A DNA stretch of 64,000 nt, from positions 416,501 to 480,500 of the forward strand of contig WAEK01000014.1 in NCBI GenBank assembly GCA_011634665.1, given 5' to 3'. This document shows positions 49,271 through 61,193 of this stretch, in pieces. This stretch comes from Mortierella sp. BCC40632 (taxonomy: Eukaryota > Mortierellomycota > Mortierellomycetes > Mortierellales > Mortierellaceae). Made by a program: the position numbers and the translations under genes. How positions within the stretch are numbered: the first letter of the stretch is position 1; every line of letters starts with the position of its first letter. The notes under the pieces were generated by a model that saw only the letters and a program-made list of their open reading frames with translations, was not told where the DNA came from and searched no databases.

Positions 49271-50506
49271 AACACGACCACTGTCAACTCACTTCATGTG
49301 TTGTCAGCATTTAACCCGGGGGACACCAGACCAGAATTGTCCACAAGGCACTGGGCTATAGTCCATTGTGCATGTGGTGCCCACTTTTTTTTTTTTTTTT
49401 TTTTCCTTGTGTGTGCGAGTGTGATAAACGATGGGGGAGACTGTGTGTGGATGTGCGTGTGCTAGACTAGGGTAAGGTGAGCCGACGTTTTGGTTGGGCG
49501 CAAACGGCCTGAAGTGAGAGAGAAAGGAGATTTTGCGTGTGTGTGTGTATGTGTGTGTGTGTGTGTGTGGATGATGTTTGTGCCGTCTGGGTCGAGCAGA
49601 CGGCTGAGGCAAAGACAGAGCGCGCGCGGCTTGGACGATGGGGCATGTGGAGTTGTAAACCTTGACATGCGTTCTTTTTGTCTCCAACTCCACACTTTAC
49701 GCATTATTACACACGCACCAACAGCTCTCTTTTTTCCTCCTCCTACCCTTTTCTCTCTTTCTTGGACCTCTGTTCCATTCAAAAAGTGCTCTGAGCCCTC
49801 TTCTTTCACCTCCTAGCCGTTAGTGTCTGTTTGCGTAACATTGCCCTGACTGCAAGTGGACTGTGATCGGGAGAGGGACACCTCTGAGGAATGTCTTTCT
49901 CTCTTTCTCTCTGTCTGTCGACTTGCATCTCGATCCGCGGCCGGAATGTTGTGTGGTGTTTGCCTCTGCATTTGTGCGATTGGGCTGCAGCGGCTGACAC
50001 CAGCTGTTTTGTCACCGCCTTGTGTTGTGTGTACAACATTGCCAGCCGAGAGGAGGAGACAGAGAAGGAAGCGAAGGAGGGAGAGAGAGGATGGATGAGG
50101 AGGAGTGGAGTGGTTCACAATATGTTGACAACCCCTTTAGCCTAGTTGCGATGACAAAGAAAGAAACAAGTTCGCTTTGTGATGACAAGGGAAGGGGTCT
50201 GAACAAAAAGTTGGATAGGCTGGATAGGGAGACGCGTTTCAGGTTTCTAATAGGCTGGCGGCCTAACATACTTATCCTTCCCAGACAACGTGACTCGGAC
50301 TTGGTCCTGACCCGACATTCCTCCGGTCTCGGAAAATGCTGATCAGGGGGAGATCAAAGGAGAAGAGACAAGAGAAGAGGAAGAACCACCGTTACTCTTC
50401 AACACAGCCATTGCGAGATCTCTTTCTCGCTGCTCCACAGACATGCACACGCACATACATGCACAGGATTCGGTTTGTCGCCGCGTCCATGGATATATGA
50501 TACCTA

Positions 50507-50560
50507 CTCTTAAGGTGTTGCGTTGCACCCTCATCCCCTCACTCTCTTAAGGTGTTGCGT
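50507..50560. repeat. Perfect 17-bp direct repeat
   Basis: CTCTTAAGGTGTTGCGT occurs at 50507-50523 and again at 50544-50560, 37 bases apart. It lies about 280 bases before the dehydrogenase start, in otherwise non-repetitive DNA. Confidence 0.85.
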
Positions 50561-50838
50561 GGAGCAAAAAAAATAAAGAGTTTGGGTGCGTGCTCAGGAC
50601 GGGGGGAAGGGATAGAAGGGCTACTTGAGGCGTGGTGCTGTGGGCGGTTAATCGATAAAAAAAAAGACTTCTGAGAACTAATGCTGGGGCGTACCTAAGA
50701 AAGAAGAGAGAGAAAAGAAAAGGGAAAGCTTTGTCTTCAGCTACTCTTTTTTTTTTTTTTTGTTCATCTTTACTCTTCGAGTTCCCAGTCTTCATTCCAT
50801 CCATTCGATTCATTCCCATTTCTCGAACCACACCCACC

Positions 50839-52171
50839 ATGACCAAAGACAACGTCCTCTTTATCGGAACCGTTCGCCATGCCAAGGCTCAAGAGGCAGA
50901 GCTCGCCAAGAAATACAACCTTCACGTAATGACCTGACATTGTCGAGTGAAATGAGAGAATCAAGAATGAGAAGGAGTAGACTCATTCTTTGTCCATGCC
51001 CGCCCCTCATGTGCGATTTTTTTTTTTCTTTTTCGAATAGTACTCGGCTCCAACCCGTGCAGAGCTGTTGGAGCAACTCGACGACGCAAAACACCAAGGG
51101 ATCATCTTCAAGGCCCTCTACCGAGGTTTTGCCTCTCATTATGTAAGTCTCGGAGCAATTGACCTCCCTCCTCTCCTCCTCTCCTCCTTCCTCCTATTTC
51201 TCTCACTTCTTTCTCAGACCTGCATGGAAGCATGGAAACACAGGAGAAAGAAAAAAGATTTCTGCAGTCGACTACAGACAGCCAAATAGAAATCTCTGAG
51301 ACCTCACTCATTTTATCCTCACTCTCTCTCTCTGATTTATTTTTTTCCCCCAAAGGCCCTCGGAAGGGTTGACAAGGAATTGCTGGATAGACTCCCGCAG
51401 GGTTTGGAACTGATCAGCTCGGTCGGAGCCGGATATGACTTTGTCGATGCCGAGACTGCCACCGCCTACCGTCAATGGGTCACCAATACCCCAGGAGTCG
51501 TTGACGATGCCACTGCCGATGCCACCATTCTCTTGCTCCTCAACACTCTTCGTCATTACTACGAGATTGAACATACTCTCCGAAATGGTCTTTCCTCCAA
51601 ACCCAGAATCGGTCGTGACCCCACAGGAATGACCCTTGGTATCGTAGGTCTTGGTGGCATTGGCAAGGCAGTCGCTCGTCGTGCATTAGCCTTTGGTATG
51701 AATGTTGTCTACCATAACCGAAAACCCATCTCCATCTCGTCCGAGGATGAGCCTTACCTTTCTCAACTCAAATATTACTCCACACTCGAGGAACTCTTGA
51801 CCCATTCGGACGTGGTTTCGATTCACGTTCCTCTGTCCAGTGAGACGCGTCATTTGATCGGCCCTGTCCAGTTCCAACAAATGAAGCAAGGTGCCTATTT
51901 CCTCAACACCTCTCGTGGTCCTGTAGTCGATGAAGAGGCCCTTGTCCAAGCCCTTGAATCCGGTCACTTGGCAGGAGCCGGTTTGGATGTCTTTGAAAAG
52001 GAACCCATTATCCACCCAAAGCTTCTCAAGAACATGAATGTCTCGTTGATGCCTCATCTTGGCGCCTTTACGATCGATACCATCACCAAGATGGAGGCTC
52101 TCTCCATGAAGAACATTGACTCGTTCCTGAAGGATGGAACTTTGTTGACTCCTGTCAACCATTTCCAGTAA
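50839..52171 (+). CDS. D-2-hydroxyacid dehydrogenase (glyoxylate/hydroxypyruvate reductase type)
   Basis: NAD(P)H-dependent reductase of 2-oxoacids such as glyoxylate, probably cytosolic since no targeting signal is seen. Exons 50839-50925, 51041-51142 and 51356-52171 give 334 residues, the normal family length. The substrate-domain part has SSVGAGYDFVD and VTNTPGVVDDATADATILLL, the latter a family hallmark. The Rossmann fold has GIVGLGGIGKAVARRA. Catalytic residues of the family are all present: Arg in FLNTSRGPVVDE, Glu in GAGLDVFEKEP and His in LMPHLGAFT. HNRKP after the second beta strand, with Asn-Arg in place of Asp, favours NADPH over NADH. A CT-rich leader precedes the ATG. Confidence 0.92.
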
Positions 52172-52654
52172 TAACAGTTAACGAGAAGGGGAAAAGAGGC
52201 TCCAATGAAGGACCACCTTGGTTTTCTTTCTTTCTTTCTTTCACTTTACCCAGAGCCCCATCAATTTTTTTTTTCCCTCACACATTCTTTCACTTATGCG
52301 TCTGTAATAAAAACTCGACCACTGTTTTTTTTTTCTTTAATGGTCTACCTGTTTCAACACCAGATATTGTCATTTGCAAATAGCAAAAGAAAGAAGGAGT
52401 ATTAGAGATGGATAGAAAAAAAAAAAAAAAAAAAAAAGACCCACTCCAAAACTATCGATCAAGGCCATGTCAGTGAAGTCTCGCCTCTTTTGATGTCAAG
52501 TTGGGATATAGATCCGGTGAGTTACTAAGAAGAGAAGAAAACCAAAGATCCAGTAGAAATAAAATGTCAGTACAACTTGTCGAGATTGACGAATACTCGA
52601 CTTGAATTTCGAAAATCCATTCCATAATCTCTCTTTTTTTTTTCTCTTCCTTAC

Positions 52655-55269
52655 CTGCTCCCCATTCAAGGGTCGTTTCAATCCAGTGCTGGGTCCACCT
52701 GAATTGGATTGAAGACCAGCTGGAATCGCAGCAGCCCGATTTAAACCATGGAGATTACCCTGTTGTTGCTGTTGTTGAATATTCGAAGCAGCCATACTGT
52801 TGGCCCGCAGGATATTGCCAGAACCTGCATTCGAGGCACTCCCTGCTGGACCTCCTCGAGTTGCATTCATCCCAGTCGTCATCAACCCATTGTTACTACT
52901 CTTGGACGACCAATGGACTGGTTTGGAGCCCAATGTCAAATGGCTACTGCCACTACCATTTCCTTGAGGCTGTTGTTGCTGTTGCTGATGTAGACCGCGA
53001 GTAGCTGTACCTCCTAATGCCTGACCGGATGGTGGCGTCAGAGTCTTGGTGCCACTTGGAGTGTTGACCCCTGAGGCCATTGAGTTTGGAGGTGATGTAG
53101 AAGACAGTTGCGGCAAGGTATTCTGCTTGGGTGCATAAGGGTTCTCCTTGTGAGAACTCGGATGGGATGCAGTCGAGGGACCTGAAGGAGACACAGTAGA
53201 TGTGGCAGAAATAGGGACCGTTGTAGCCGCTGTTGATATTGATGCACTCGAACCTGATGTCGGTGCAAAGACTGGTCTGGATGTCAAAGGGGTAGAGGAA
53301 GAACCCGTTGATGATGTAACTGATCCTGTAAACCCTTTGAACGGAACGGGTTGTGGCGGCTGATGTCGCTGCCCAAACGTCGTTGTTGTGGACTTTGTCG
53401 GTGTAGTCTGAACCAAAGAGGGACTGCTTGCTACTCTGGAAAGAGTTCTTCTTGGACTCGCTGGGAGAGAATCGAATACAGAAGTAGAGGTCTCTGGTTT
53501 GTTCTTAACAGGCGAGTCTGCAGTCAACAAGTCAGCCATTACTTCCTCAAGTTCGAAATCTGTCATCCGTGGACTTTCAACTTGGAACACCTTTGAGTCT
53601 TCAATATCGGCACCAAAGAACATATCATCTACATCATACCACATAAAAAGAGAAGGCAGTTACAATGGTCAGAACACATTGATCACATCTGCAGATAACA
53701 AAAAGTGGGGGGACGAGAGGTCGGACATTTACCATCTTCTTCTGTCTTGATGGTTTGTTGGTTCGAAGGGATGATCTTAGAGATGTTATTGATGATGTTG
53801 TTGTTGTTGCTGTTGTTGCTGTTGTTGTTATTGTTGCTATTGGCCATATTAGAGGTGGGTCCAGCATGATTTGTCCAGGGTTGATGCACGGGTCCATTAG
53901 TTGCAGATCCAGAAGTAGCTTGGTTGGATGCGGATGCAGAGCTATTCTGAGGCGCGTTGAATGTAAATCTGTATGGGTTGGTATGAGATGATCCCCCCAA
54001 TGATGATGGTCCTGTCGAGTGTCCAGGATTGCCAGTGTTTGATGTAGAAGACTGCTGCTGCTGTTGATGCTGCTGCTGTTGATGCTGTTGATGCCCCGGT
54101 CGATGCGACACAGGAGGAGTAAGCGCCTTGGATGGGTCGACGTAAATGTCCTTTGCATCGAATTGTGGCTGTGTCGGTTTTTTAAATAAAATAAAATAAA
54201 ATAAAATAAAAATGTCGAGAGAATGCGTCATTCAGTACAATTGTGGAAGAAACAGTTTGACAGAAAGCGCCGCCAACTCCCCTCCCTTTTTTTTTTTTTT
54301 CTCGAATGACCTCGTTTCTTCCCCCCTCCGTGCTAGTCTTTTTTTTTTTTTTTTTTTTTTCTTACCTTTTCAGACTGTCGCTGTGTGCTGAGGTACCTGC
54401 AGTAATTCTTGTTGTACAGACAGTTGCCCAACAAGTTGCCAAAAGATGTCAACGCTCGCTTGAGGGCGTCTGTTGTTGCCTCCTTTTTGGCCTAGAAAAA
54501 AAAAAAGAGTCCCAGATCCTTCTTTGTTAGTAATGAAGAAAAGACTCTCTCCTGTTTTTCTTGGGTATGGAGAAAAGGAGTGGGGGAGGAGAAGGAGGAG
54601 GAGCAAGAAGACAGCAAAAGTATATCCAAGTTTTACCTTTTCGATCGAGGCTGCTTTGCTTTTCTGGCCTTCGGACGAACCACAACCAATATCCTACAAA
54701 CAAATGGTCGCGACTCATGTTAATCACACGATGCATTGTCAAGGCGTCATACTCAGGACTAAGGCTAGACCACCAAAGTAGACTAATAATAACAAAAAAA
54801 AAAGGCTACTCTCATATCCTACCTCATGAAAGGTACCGTCCTTGAGTGTCACCCTCACAATCACCGAGACCCCAACAGTGATCCGTCCATCGTGGTCCAC
54901 ATCCAAAAAGTCGACGGTCACGTCCGTGATATTACTACTCCATCCATCAAACCCAAACAACGTGTTGGCCAGGTTCTTGATCCTCCAGGCTTCAATATAA
55001 GTCAATGAGGTACGTCCAGGTCCAGGTCGAGTAGCGGTGTATTCGGGTGCGAGGAATTTGGAAAGGTCGGTACTCAGCCGAGTCCTTTCTTGGTCCGTGA
55101 ATGGGACCATCCGAGAGGAGGATCCTTGGAGATGAGAATTCATGGGAAGGGCGGAATGAAAGGACGCTGTTGCTACTGCGGTGCTAGCAATGATGTGATT
55201 GGCCAAGATGTCGTTGGGATTGCTTGCTAGCAAGGGTCGTGACAGGCTGGACGGTTCGGTCTTGAGCAT
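52655..55269 (-). CDS. RAD52: DNA repair/recombination protein Rad52 (last exon unresolved)
   Basis: Mediates Rad51 loading and strand annealing in homologous recombination. Exons in reading order: 54823-55269, 54637-54693, 54366-54491, 53733-54168 and 52655-53628, 680 residues in phase. The conserved N-terminal annealing core is unmistakable: [75 protein letters not shown] and [20 protein letters not shown]. The rest is disordered and rich in Gln, Asn, Ser and Thr (runs of Q and N near 53790-54110). It includes [11 protein letters not shown] and a [11 protein letters not shown] acidic patch, and ends LKRPLNGEQ before a GTAAGG donor at 52654. A TTAG acceptor would give an immediate stop; an AAAG acceptor near 52497 would add RRDFTDMALIDSFGVG. 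The true C-terminus is open. Confidence 0.93.
54183..54212. repeat. (AAAAT)n pentanucleotide run in a Rad52 intron
   Basis: About five to six AAATA/AAAAT units just outside the acceptor of the fourth coding exon; on the sense strand it supplies the T-rich tract before the splice site. Confidence 0.85.
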
Positions 55270-56574
55270 TTCAATCCCAAAGGGAGAATGATGGTTTCCA
55301 AATCCAAAAGGAGGTTCTGGTGAAGAAAGGATTGATGAAGTGAGAAAGGTAGTGTGGGGTTTGTATTTTTTTTTTTTTTTTCTGAAGAGAGGGGGGGGGG
55401 TTGAATGTTTTATACAGCAGGAGAAAAAGAATGAGATCCCCGAATCGAAATGATGGCAAAAGACAGAGTGAGAGAGAAGGACACAACAGATGCACGCTCT
55501 CTGTCTCCTACAAGAGTGGCTGACACAGCGACTTTTTTTTTTTTTTTATTGACCCCGACAGGGTCAACCGAATTTGACGCGTTTGGTGGCACAACATCTA
55601 CTAGAGCGAGCCTATCGAGAGCACGGGCACTCTCTCTTCCATAGGACGACCCCGTGATCAACGGACAAAAAAATCCCTTACCTATACCTCTTGGAAATGA
55701 GAAATTTGTCACTCTTGAAGCTCCAAGTATACACTCACGTTCCTGGATAGCACCTCAGACCTTATTCGTATGAAAGATTTTGTTCCGATCCATTACTTCT
55801 CATGCTTCACAAGGACGAGTGCATTTCTCAACAACCAGGCCTTAATTGTATCTTGTTGAGAATGGTAGGTCCGAGATGAATCTTACTCCTCCTCCTATCA
55901 AGAACTCTGAAGCAGGTGTTTTAAATGTTACTTTTCTTTGATCGGGGTGTATAGACACAACCTACCCAGTCACTTTGTCATATAAAAGAACTACGACTAC
56001 CTGGGCGACCATTAGCTCATGGCACTTTCCTCTGCTCTCTCTCTCTCTCTCCCTCCCGCACCTTCCATCAATCCTTCTGATCTCGTACTCTTTGTACCAT
56101 GGACACGAAAAATCGGAATGATTTTGTACTTTTCTCATTGTTCTTCTCAAGTTTCGCGCGCCTACATCACGGGAATTTTGCATGCAGTCTCGAAAGAGTC
56201 GGATAATGTGTATGTTCCAATGAGATATGTACTTTCTCACAGAGTGAGGTTGCTTGGATTTGAGGGGCAACCGTTGAAAAAAAAAAAAAAAAAAAAAAAA
56301 AGTGTCTTAAAGAAGAGGACTCGTGTATTCCTTTAAGGCTCCCAGGAGGGGAAGGGAAATCATGAGTCTTTGTTATTATTTTTCAATCGGTGAATCGGGT
56401 TTTCTTTTTTGGACTTTGGAGGAGAGGAGAAAAGAAGAGGAAGAAGGGACTGGGTGGAAGGCGACATTAAGGAGAAGGGAGGGAAGGGAGAGGAAGAGAA
56501 GGAAGACGTGAAATGTGAAAGTAAAAGAGAGGAGTAGAGCTGACAATAAAAAAGAAAAGAAAAGAAAAGAAAAA
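55270..56574. other. Rad52 upstream region and 3' flank of the Boi-like gene
   Basis: 55280-55500 is purine-rich on the plus strand, the sense-pyrimidine leader of Rad52. A T run lies at 55367-55381 and another at 55532-55546. 55825-55862 is a 10-bp inverted repeat (TTCTCAACAA / TTGTTGAGAA) with an 18-base loop. A long A run is at 56278-56300. No conserved coding sequence. Confidence 0.55.
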
Positions 56575-59500
56575 CTAGTTGACGGTACTACGAGCTGCCT
56601 CATCATACAATGCCTCGAACTCGGATCCTGCAGGGTTCGCGGATTGCATCCATTGCTGAGGTGTCTTTCGTTGACCACCACCAGGTTGTTGCCCTGGGGC
56701 TGGGCTGACGGCTCCACCGTTTGGACGGGGCGAGCCGCGCAGCGAGCTCGCATCAGTCACAGACAATGTCGCCGTTGCTGTAGGCGCTGCTGTTGTTGGT
56801 ACTGGTCCAGATGAAGAACCTGAGGTTGCTGTTGGGACAGGATCGTTCTTGGGTGACGAAGGAGCTGCATCATCTGGGAATGTGGAACGGATAGATTCAA
56901 ACATCATAATAATCTTTTCCTCGTTGCCGTTAAAGATATCCTTGACAGTGTATCCATCTGTGGAGATGCCAACCCGATCCATAAACTTGAAGGCCGTCAA
57001 CAGGTTCTCCAGCATCTGCAACGTATAGGTGGCATTGGGGATACGCTTATCGACCTGCTCTCCAGAAAGATGTTCAATCAGTCGAACAAGAATGACACCA
57101 GACCGAAGCGATTGAGTCATGTCAGGGACGGGTTCTACTCCCGAAGGCAGGTTTCGGTTGATCCATTGAACGTATTGTTCCCGGGACATGACAGGTGCTC
57201 CTTGCATCGAATGGGCCAAGCCATTCTGTGGGTGCACTGTATCAAGCTCGCTGTCCGGGCGAACCATCTTTTGGTTCGACGAAGGCTGGTTCTCGCGCCT
57301 CTTGTTCGAATGCACAAAGCCCTCGCCATCTTCATCCCTCCATGGATCATCATCCTCGTTTGGGTGGTCCACCGGAATAAAACTAAAACGCTGTTGTTGC
57401 TGCTGTTGCTGCGACGCGGCACCATGTACAATAGGACTCTCTGGAATAACAGCATTTAGTGCACTGGCGCCTCCATTACCGTTGTTCCTGTTCGATTCAA
57501 AAGTGGCTCGAGGCCCTCCATACTCATTTGGCAGATAATCCTCGCTTTCGGAATCGTAGTCTAGAAGCTGCATGGGAGGACCCTTTTGATTCATTTTTTG
57601 AGGCTGTTGCTGCTGCGGACGCTGACCATGCTGTTGGTGTTGGTGCTGCTGTTGGTGCTGTTGATGTTGTTGATGTTGTTGCTGTTGCTGTTGCTGATGA
57701 TGTTGATGTGTGGTGATAGGCTGGCCATTGGAACCAACGCTGCGAACTCGCTTGGAAGGTGAAGGGGGACGAGGTCGTAGTTGGCGGGCGACATGTAGAG
57801 GGATCGTTGGGATGTTGCTGGACGAAATCACTGGCGCTGTGGGGTCTCGACCAATCGTGACCTTCATCAAAGCTTTGAGCCATCCTTTCATGTCGCTCTC
57901 GCTCTCTGTGTAAAAGTAAAAATTGCGGAGGTCGTCATGGACAGCCTTGAAGCAATACTTTCCAGCATAAATATTCTCGTCCTGAATGATCTTGTACCCG
58001 ACCAAATTGATATAGTCCTTGCTGGCATTATCCTTGGGTGAATTCATGTAGTAGAGAGTGACGCCCTTGAGCATAAACCAGCGACTCTTCCATGTGCGGT
58101 ACGTATCCCCACGCTTCTTTAACCAACCGGCATAGTCTGGTTTGCCAATCATGTCCAGGGGAACCACCTTGTCGCTCGGGTCCGCCTTGCCGTTCATGGG
58201 ACGGTTAGTGTTGTCAGGCTGATGGTACTGACGAGGCTTTGGGGTAGGGTGGTACATCTCTGAGGAAAGAGACTCGTGGAACCGCGTATCTTGAAGAGTC
58301 GGTCCATTCCTATCCATGGCCCTTGGGTACTGATCTGCAGAATGTTGCTGCTCCTTGGCCCGTGTCCTGAACCCTGGATCCTCCTCAAAGTTACTAGGAG
58401 TAGGTCCTCGAGGTGGTTGATGATGTGCTGCGGAGGCAAGGGCCTGTTGAGAGCGATTCTGATTCTGAGTATAGGGCTGGCCACGATGAGGATTGGATGC
58501 GCCCGAGAAGGCAGAGGTGACACTCTGGCGCTGTGTTCCCCTCACGTCGCCTGTGGGGATAGGGTACTCGCCCATGCTACCACCGCTCATTATCGATCCA
58601 ATCGTATCAGAGCGCCCAAGACCAGCCGAGCGGACCTCATGTTCGGGAGACTGGTGCATATGTTGCTGCTGTGAGCGGTGATTGGAGGGTTGTGCCAGCA
58701 CTTGTTGCGGTTGTTGGTTTGTAGGCATGTTGCGGAGGTCCTGTACGTCGTGACGGGGATCACGCATGTAATCGCTTCGGACATCAAAGGAGGCTCGGGG
58801 ACTAGGGCCAACACTAGCAGTGCGCGGAGGGACAGCTGGGTGAGCACCGACAAAGGAAGTGGATCCCAAGGAGTTGGAGAGGGTGCCAAAGGAACTCTTG
58901 GGGTGGAGCTCGATTTTGGTGAGTTGTTTCAGGGCATTGATGGAGCTCATGATATTGAAACGCTTTCCGAACGAGGTGATGTCGAGCTCCTTGAGATTGT
59001 TCAGATTGAGCTCAAGAAGGATGGGTCCCGAGATCTCGTTGTCTAGAATAGTAATATAGGAGCCATTCATCATTCAGATTGCGATCAGACATATCAACCG
59101 CCGCGAAGAGAGAGAGAGAGAGAGAGAAAAGAGAGAAAAGAGAGAAAAAGAGAGTGAATGGGGGGAGGCTCTTCTTACCGATAAAGCTCTGGGCCACGCT
59201 GCCATATCCACAGAGCCCAAGCCAGTATGCAACCTGGTCGATCGTCCAAGTCAGGGGGTGGGTCTGCAGTTGAGGGTCCGCCAAGCTGTCTTCGACATTC
59301 TGTGCAATGACTTGACTGTTCGGCACGGCAGTGCTTGCAGCGCTGGGGAAACGGCTGTGAGCTGAGGTGGTGGAGGGCGTGGCGATGACAGGATTCTGGC
59401 TAACATGCATGCTGTTCATATTGCCGGCGAGGCTACTCAAGCTCTGATGAGCAAGCATGCCACCGGAATTAGCTCCAGTGTTTGTGATGACAACATTTGG

Positions 59501-61193
59501 CTGACTGTTGTCTCCTGGGGGAGGAAAGGCCGGGGCGTCGACTGGTGGTTGGATAACTAGATCAGGAGGGTCTGTGCAGCAGGTCAAGGGAGGACAGGGG
59601 GCAAAAGAAAAGAAAGAGAGTTGGTTACATTGTCGAGATTACTGTTTGGAGGAGAGGGCTGCTTGTTCCTGGGTTAACCTTCATTTGTACTCGTTCCTCT
59701 CTGTCCTTGTCGTTGTTTGCCACGCGGATTGATGGATTGCCTCTAACCGACGCACTGTTGACTCTGTTGACATTTGACATTGTTGTGGTTGGCAATCAAC
59801 AGACAGGGGTTGGCTCTCTTACACTCTCTATCTCTGTCTGACGGTCTTGTCTCTTTTCTCTCTCTCTTTCTCCTTCTCTCTCTCTCTCTCTCGCTCCTCT
59901 CTCCTCTCTTTCTACCCAGCAGAATGTGCTTTCTCTTTCCTCTTTCTCTTTTTCTCTTCCGCCCTTTTGATTACACGAGCAGCTCTCAACAAAAAGAGAG
60001 AGAGGAAAAAGAGAGAGAGAGAGGCAACATAAACATGCTCTCAGCTCCAATTGATGCGATGACATGGGCCATCCGGCGTCTCGCACTGGAGCCTGCTTGT
60101 GGTCTGCAGGGCAGGATTAGGAAAAGGCAGGGGTTGTACTTTGGGGGGACTTACTCTCTGCTGTATAATTCATTGGAAAGAGTCCAGTCTCTCCATTGAC
60201 ATTGGTTCCCTAATAGAAAATAGATGGCATCCGCCAAACGTTGTTAGTCAACCAGAAAAGAAAAAAGAAAAGGCTCCGATGGCATTATTTGTCATAGTTG
60301 TCTATCTTGTGCAGCACATGGTAACATGTTGTCTTTGCATAAGAGGGTGAGGGAGGAAGGAGGGAGGATGCTCGTCTCGTCTTTGTTGAATGTGGTGCGA
60401 CAAGGGGCGACTGCCTCAAATTGTTTGATGTTGGCTTGGGCGCATGATGCATGGTTAAAAAGTCCATGATGCGGTCCCTGTTTTCCTGTATTGCTGCGTT
60501 CGACTCCCCCCTACGGCGGACGCTTGTCCGTTAAGTCTCCTTTCTTTGTGTAAGGAAACCAGGGATGCGTATGTAAGAGAGTGTGAGAGAGCATCGGCAT
60601 TAAGAGCCACGCTGTGTCGGCATTGACTATTCGGGGCGAGTGGGTGGTGAAGTTCGAGTGCATGGCCTTGGCACATGGTCCTTGCGGCCGTCCTGTGTCT
60701 GAGATAGTTCGTCGGTCTGTGACCCAGAACGGCGCACATTCCCTGTCCAGAGTGGAAGGAGTGCAGGGTGCGAAGAGGAGAGGGGAATGAAGGGGGACAA
60801 GAGAGAGAGCGAGAGACAGAGAGAGAGAGAGACGAGGGGTCGAGGCAAGGCAGGGGGTTGGTAGGTCTGAGCTGAACCGACGGTCGGTGCTGTCCATCCA
60901 GAGTGTGATAGAGGAATGTCGTTTTGGCTCTGTGCCGGGCGGAGGCGGAGGTGGACAGGCGGGGTTCGGGGGGAGGGGGGAGTGAAAGTGAAAGCGAAAG
61001 TGAGAGAAAGGAGAGAAGAGGAATGATGTCCATGTTAAATGGAGGGAGTGGTTCTCATGGAGCTTACCTCCCACCAGCCATCCTGGTAGAGCTCATCCTT
61101 CTGGAGAACGATGATTGGCTCGCCAATGTGGAATGAGATCTCGTCCTCGGCCTCTGCCTCGAAGTTGTGTAGGGCCCAGACGGTCTCGGGCAT
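56575..61193 (-). CDS. Boi1/Boi2-like polarity scaffold: SH3-SAM-PH plus C-terminal CH domain
   Basis: Predicted membrane-associated scaffold for polarised growth and exocytosis. Exons in reading order: 61068-61193, 60155-60209, 59179-59571 and 56575-59042, giving 1013 residues with matching phase. The SH3 domain spans residues 3-58: TVWALHNFEAEAEDEISFHI, DGWWE, then GETGLFPMNYTAE from exon 2. The SAM domain (about 166-232) has LTWTIDQVAYWLGLCGYG and, across the last junction, FIDNEISGPILLELNLNNLK. The PH domain (about 493-586) has YAGWLKKRGDTYRTWKSRWF, YFYTESESDMKGWLKAL. Between PH and the end are Gln/His runs and a poly-Pro-like segment. Residues about 811-913 match a calponin-homology domain: EQYVQWINRNLPSG, SLRSGVILVRLIEHLSGE and LTAFKFMDRVGI. 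Yeast Boi proteins lack CH, so this suggests direct actin contact. The first intron is 858 bases. Confidence 0.88.

Larger units (their letters stand above)
49108..50838. other. Divergent intergenic region, 1.7 kb
   Basis: Separates the minus-strand secreted protein and the plus-strand dehydrogenase. It has GGTGGT repeats just right of 49135, a T run at 49386-49404, a TG run at 49537-49568, GA/GGA patches near 50050-50105, a direct repeat near 50507-50560 and a pyrimidine-rich stretch from about 50741 to the ATG. No conserved coding sequence. Confidence 0.55.

Noticed and set aside
60480..60500. TTCGACTCC-like B-box suggesting a tRNA
   Set aside because: The flanking bases cannot form the T-arm stem and no A-box, anticodon arm or acceptor stem pairs around it.
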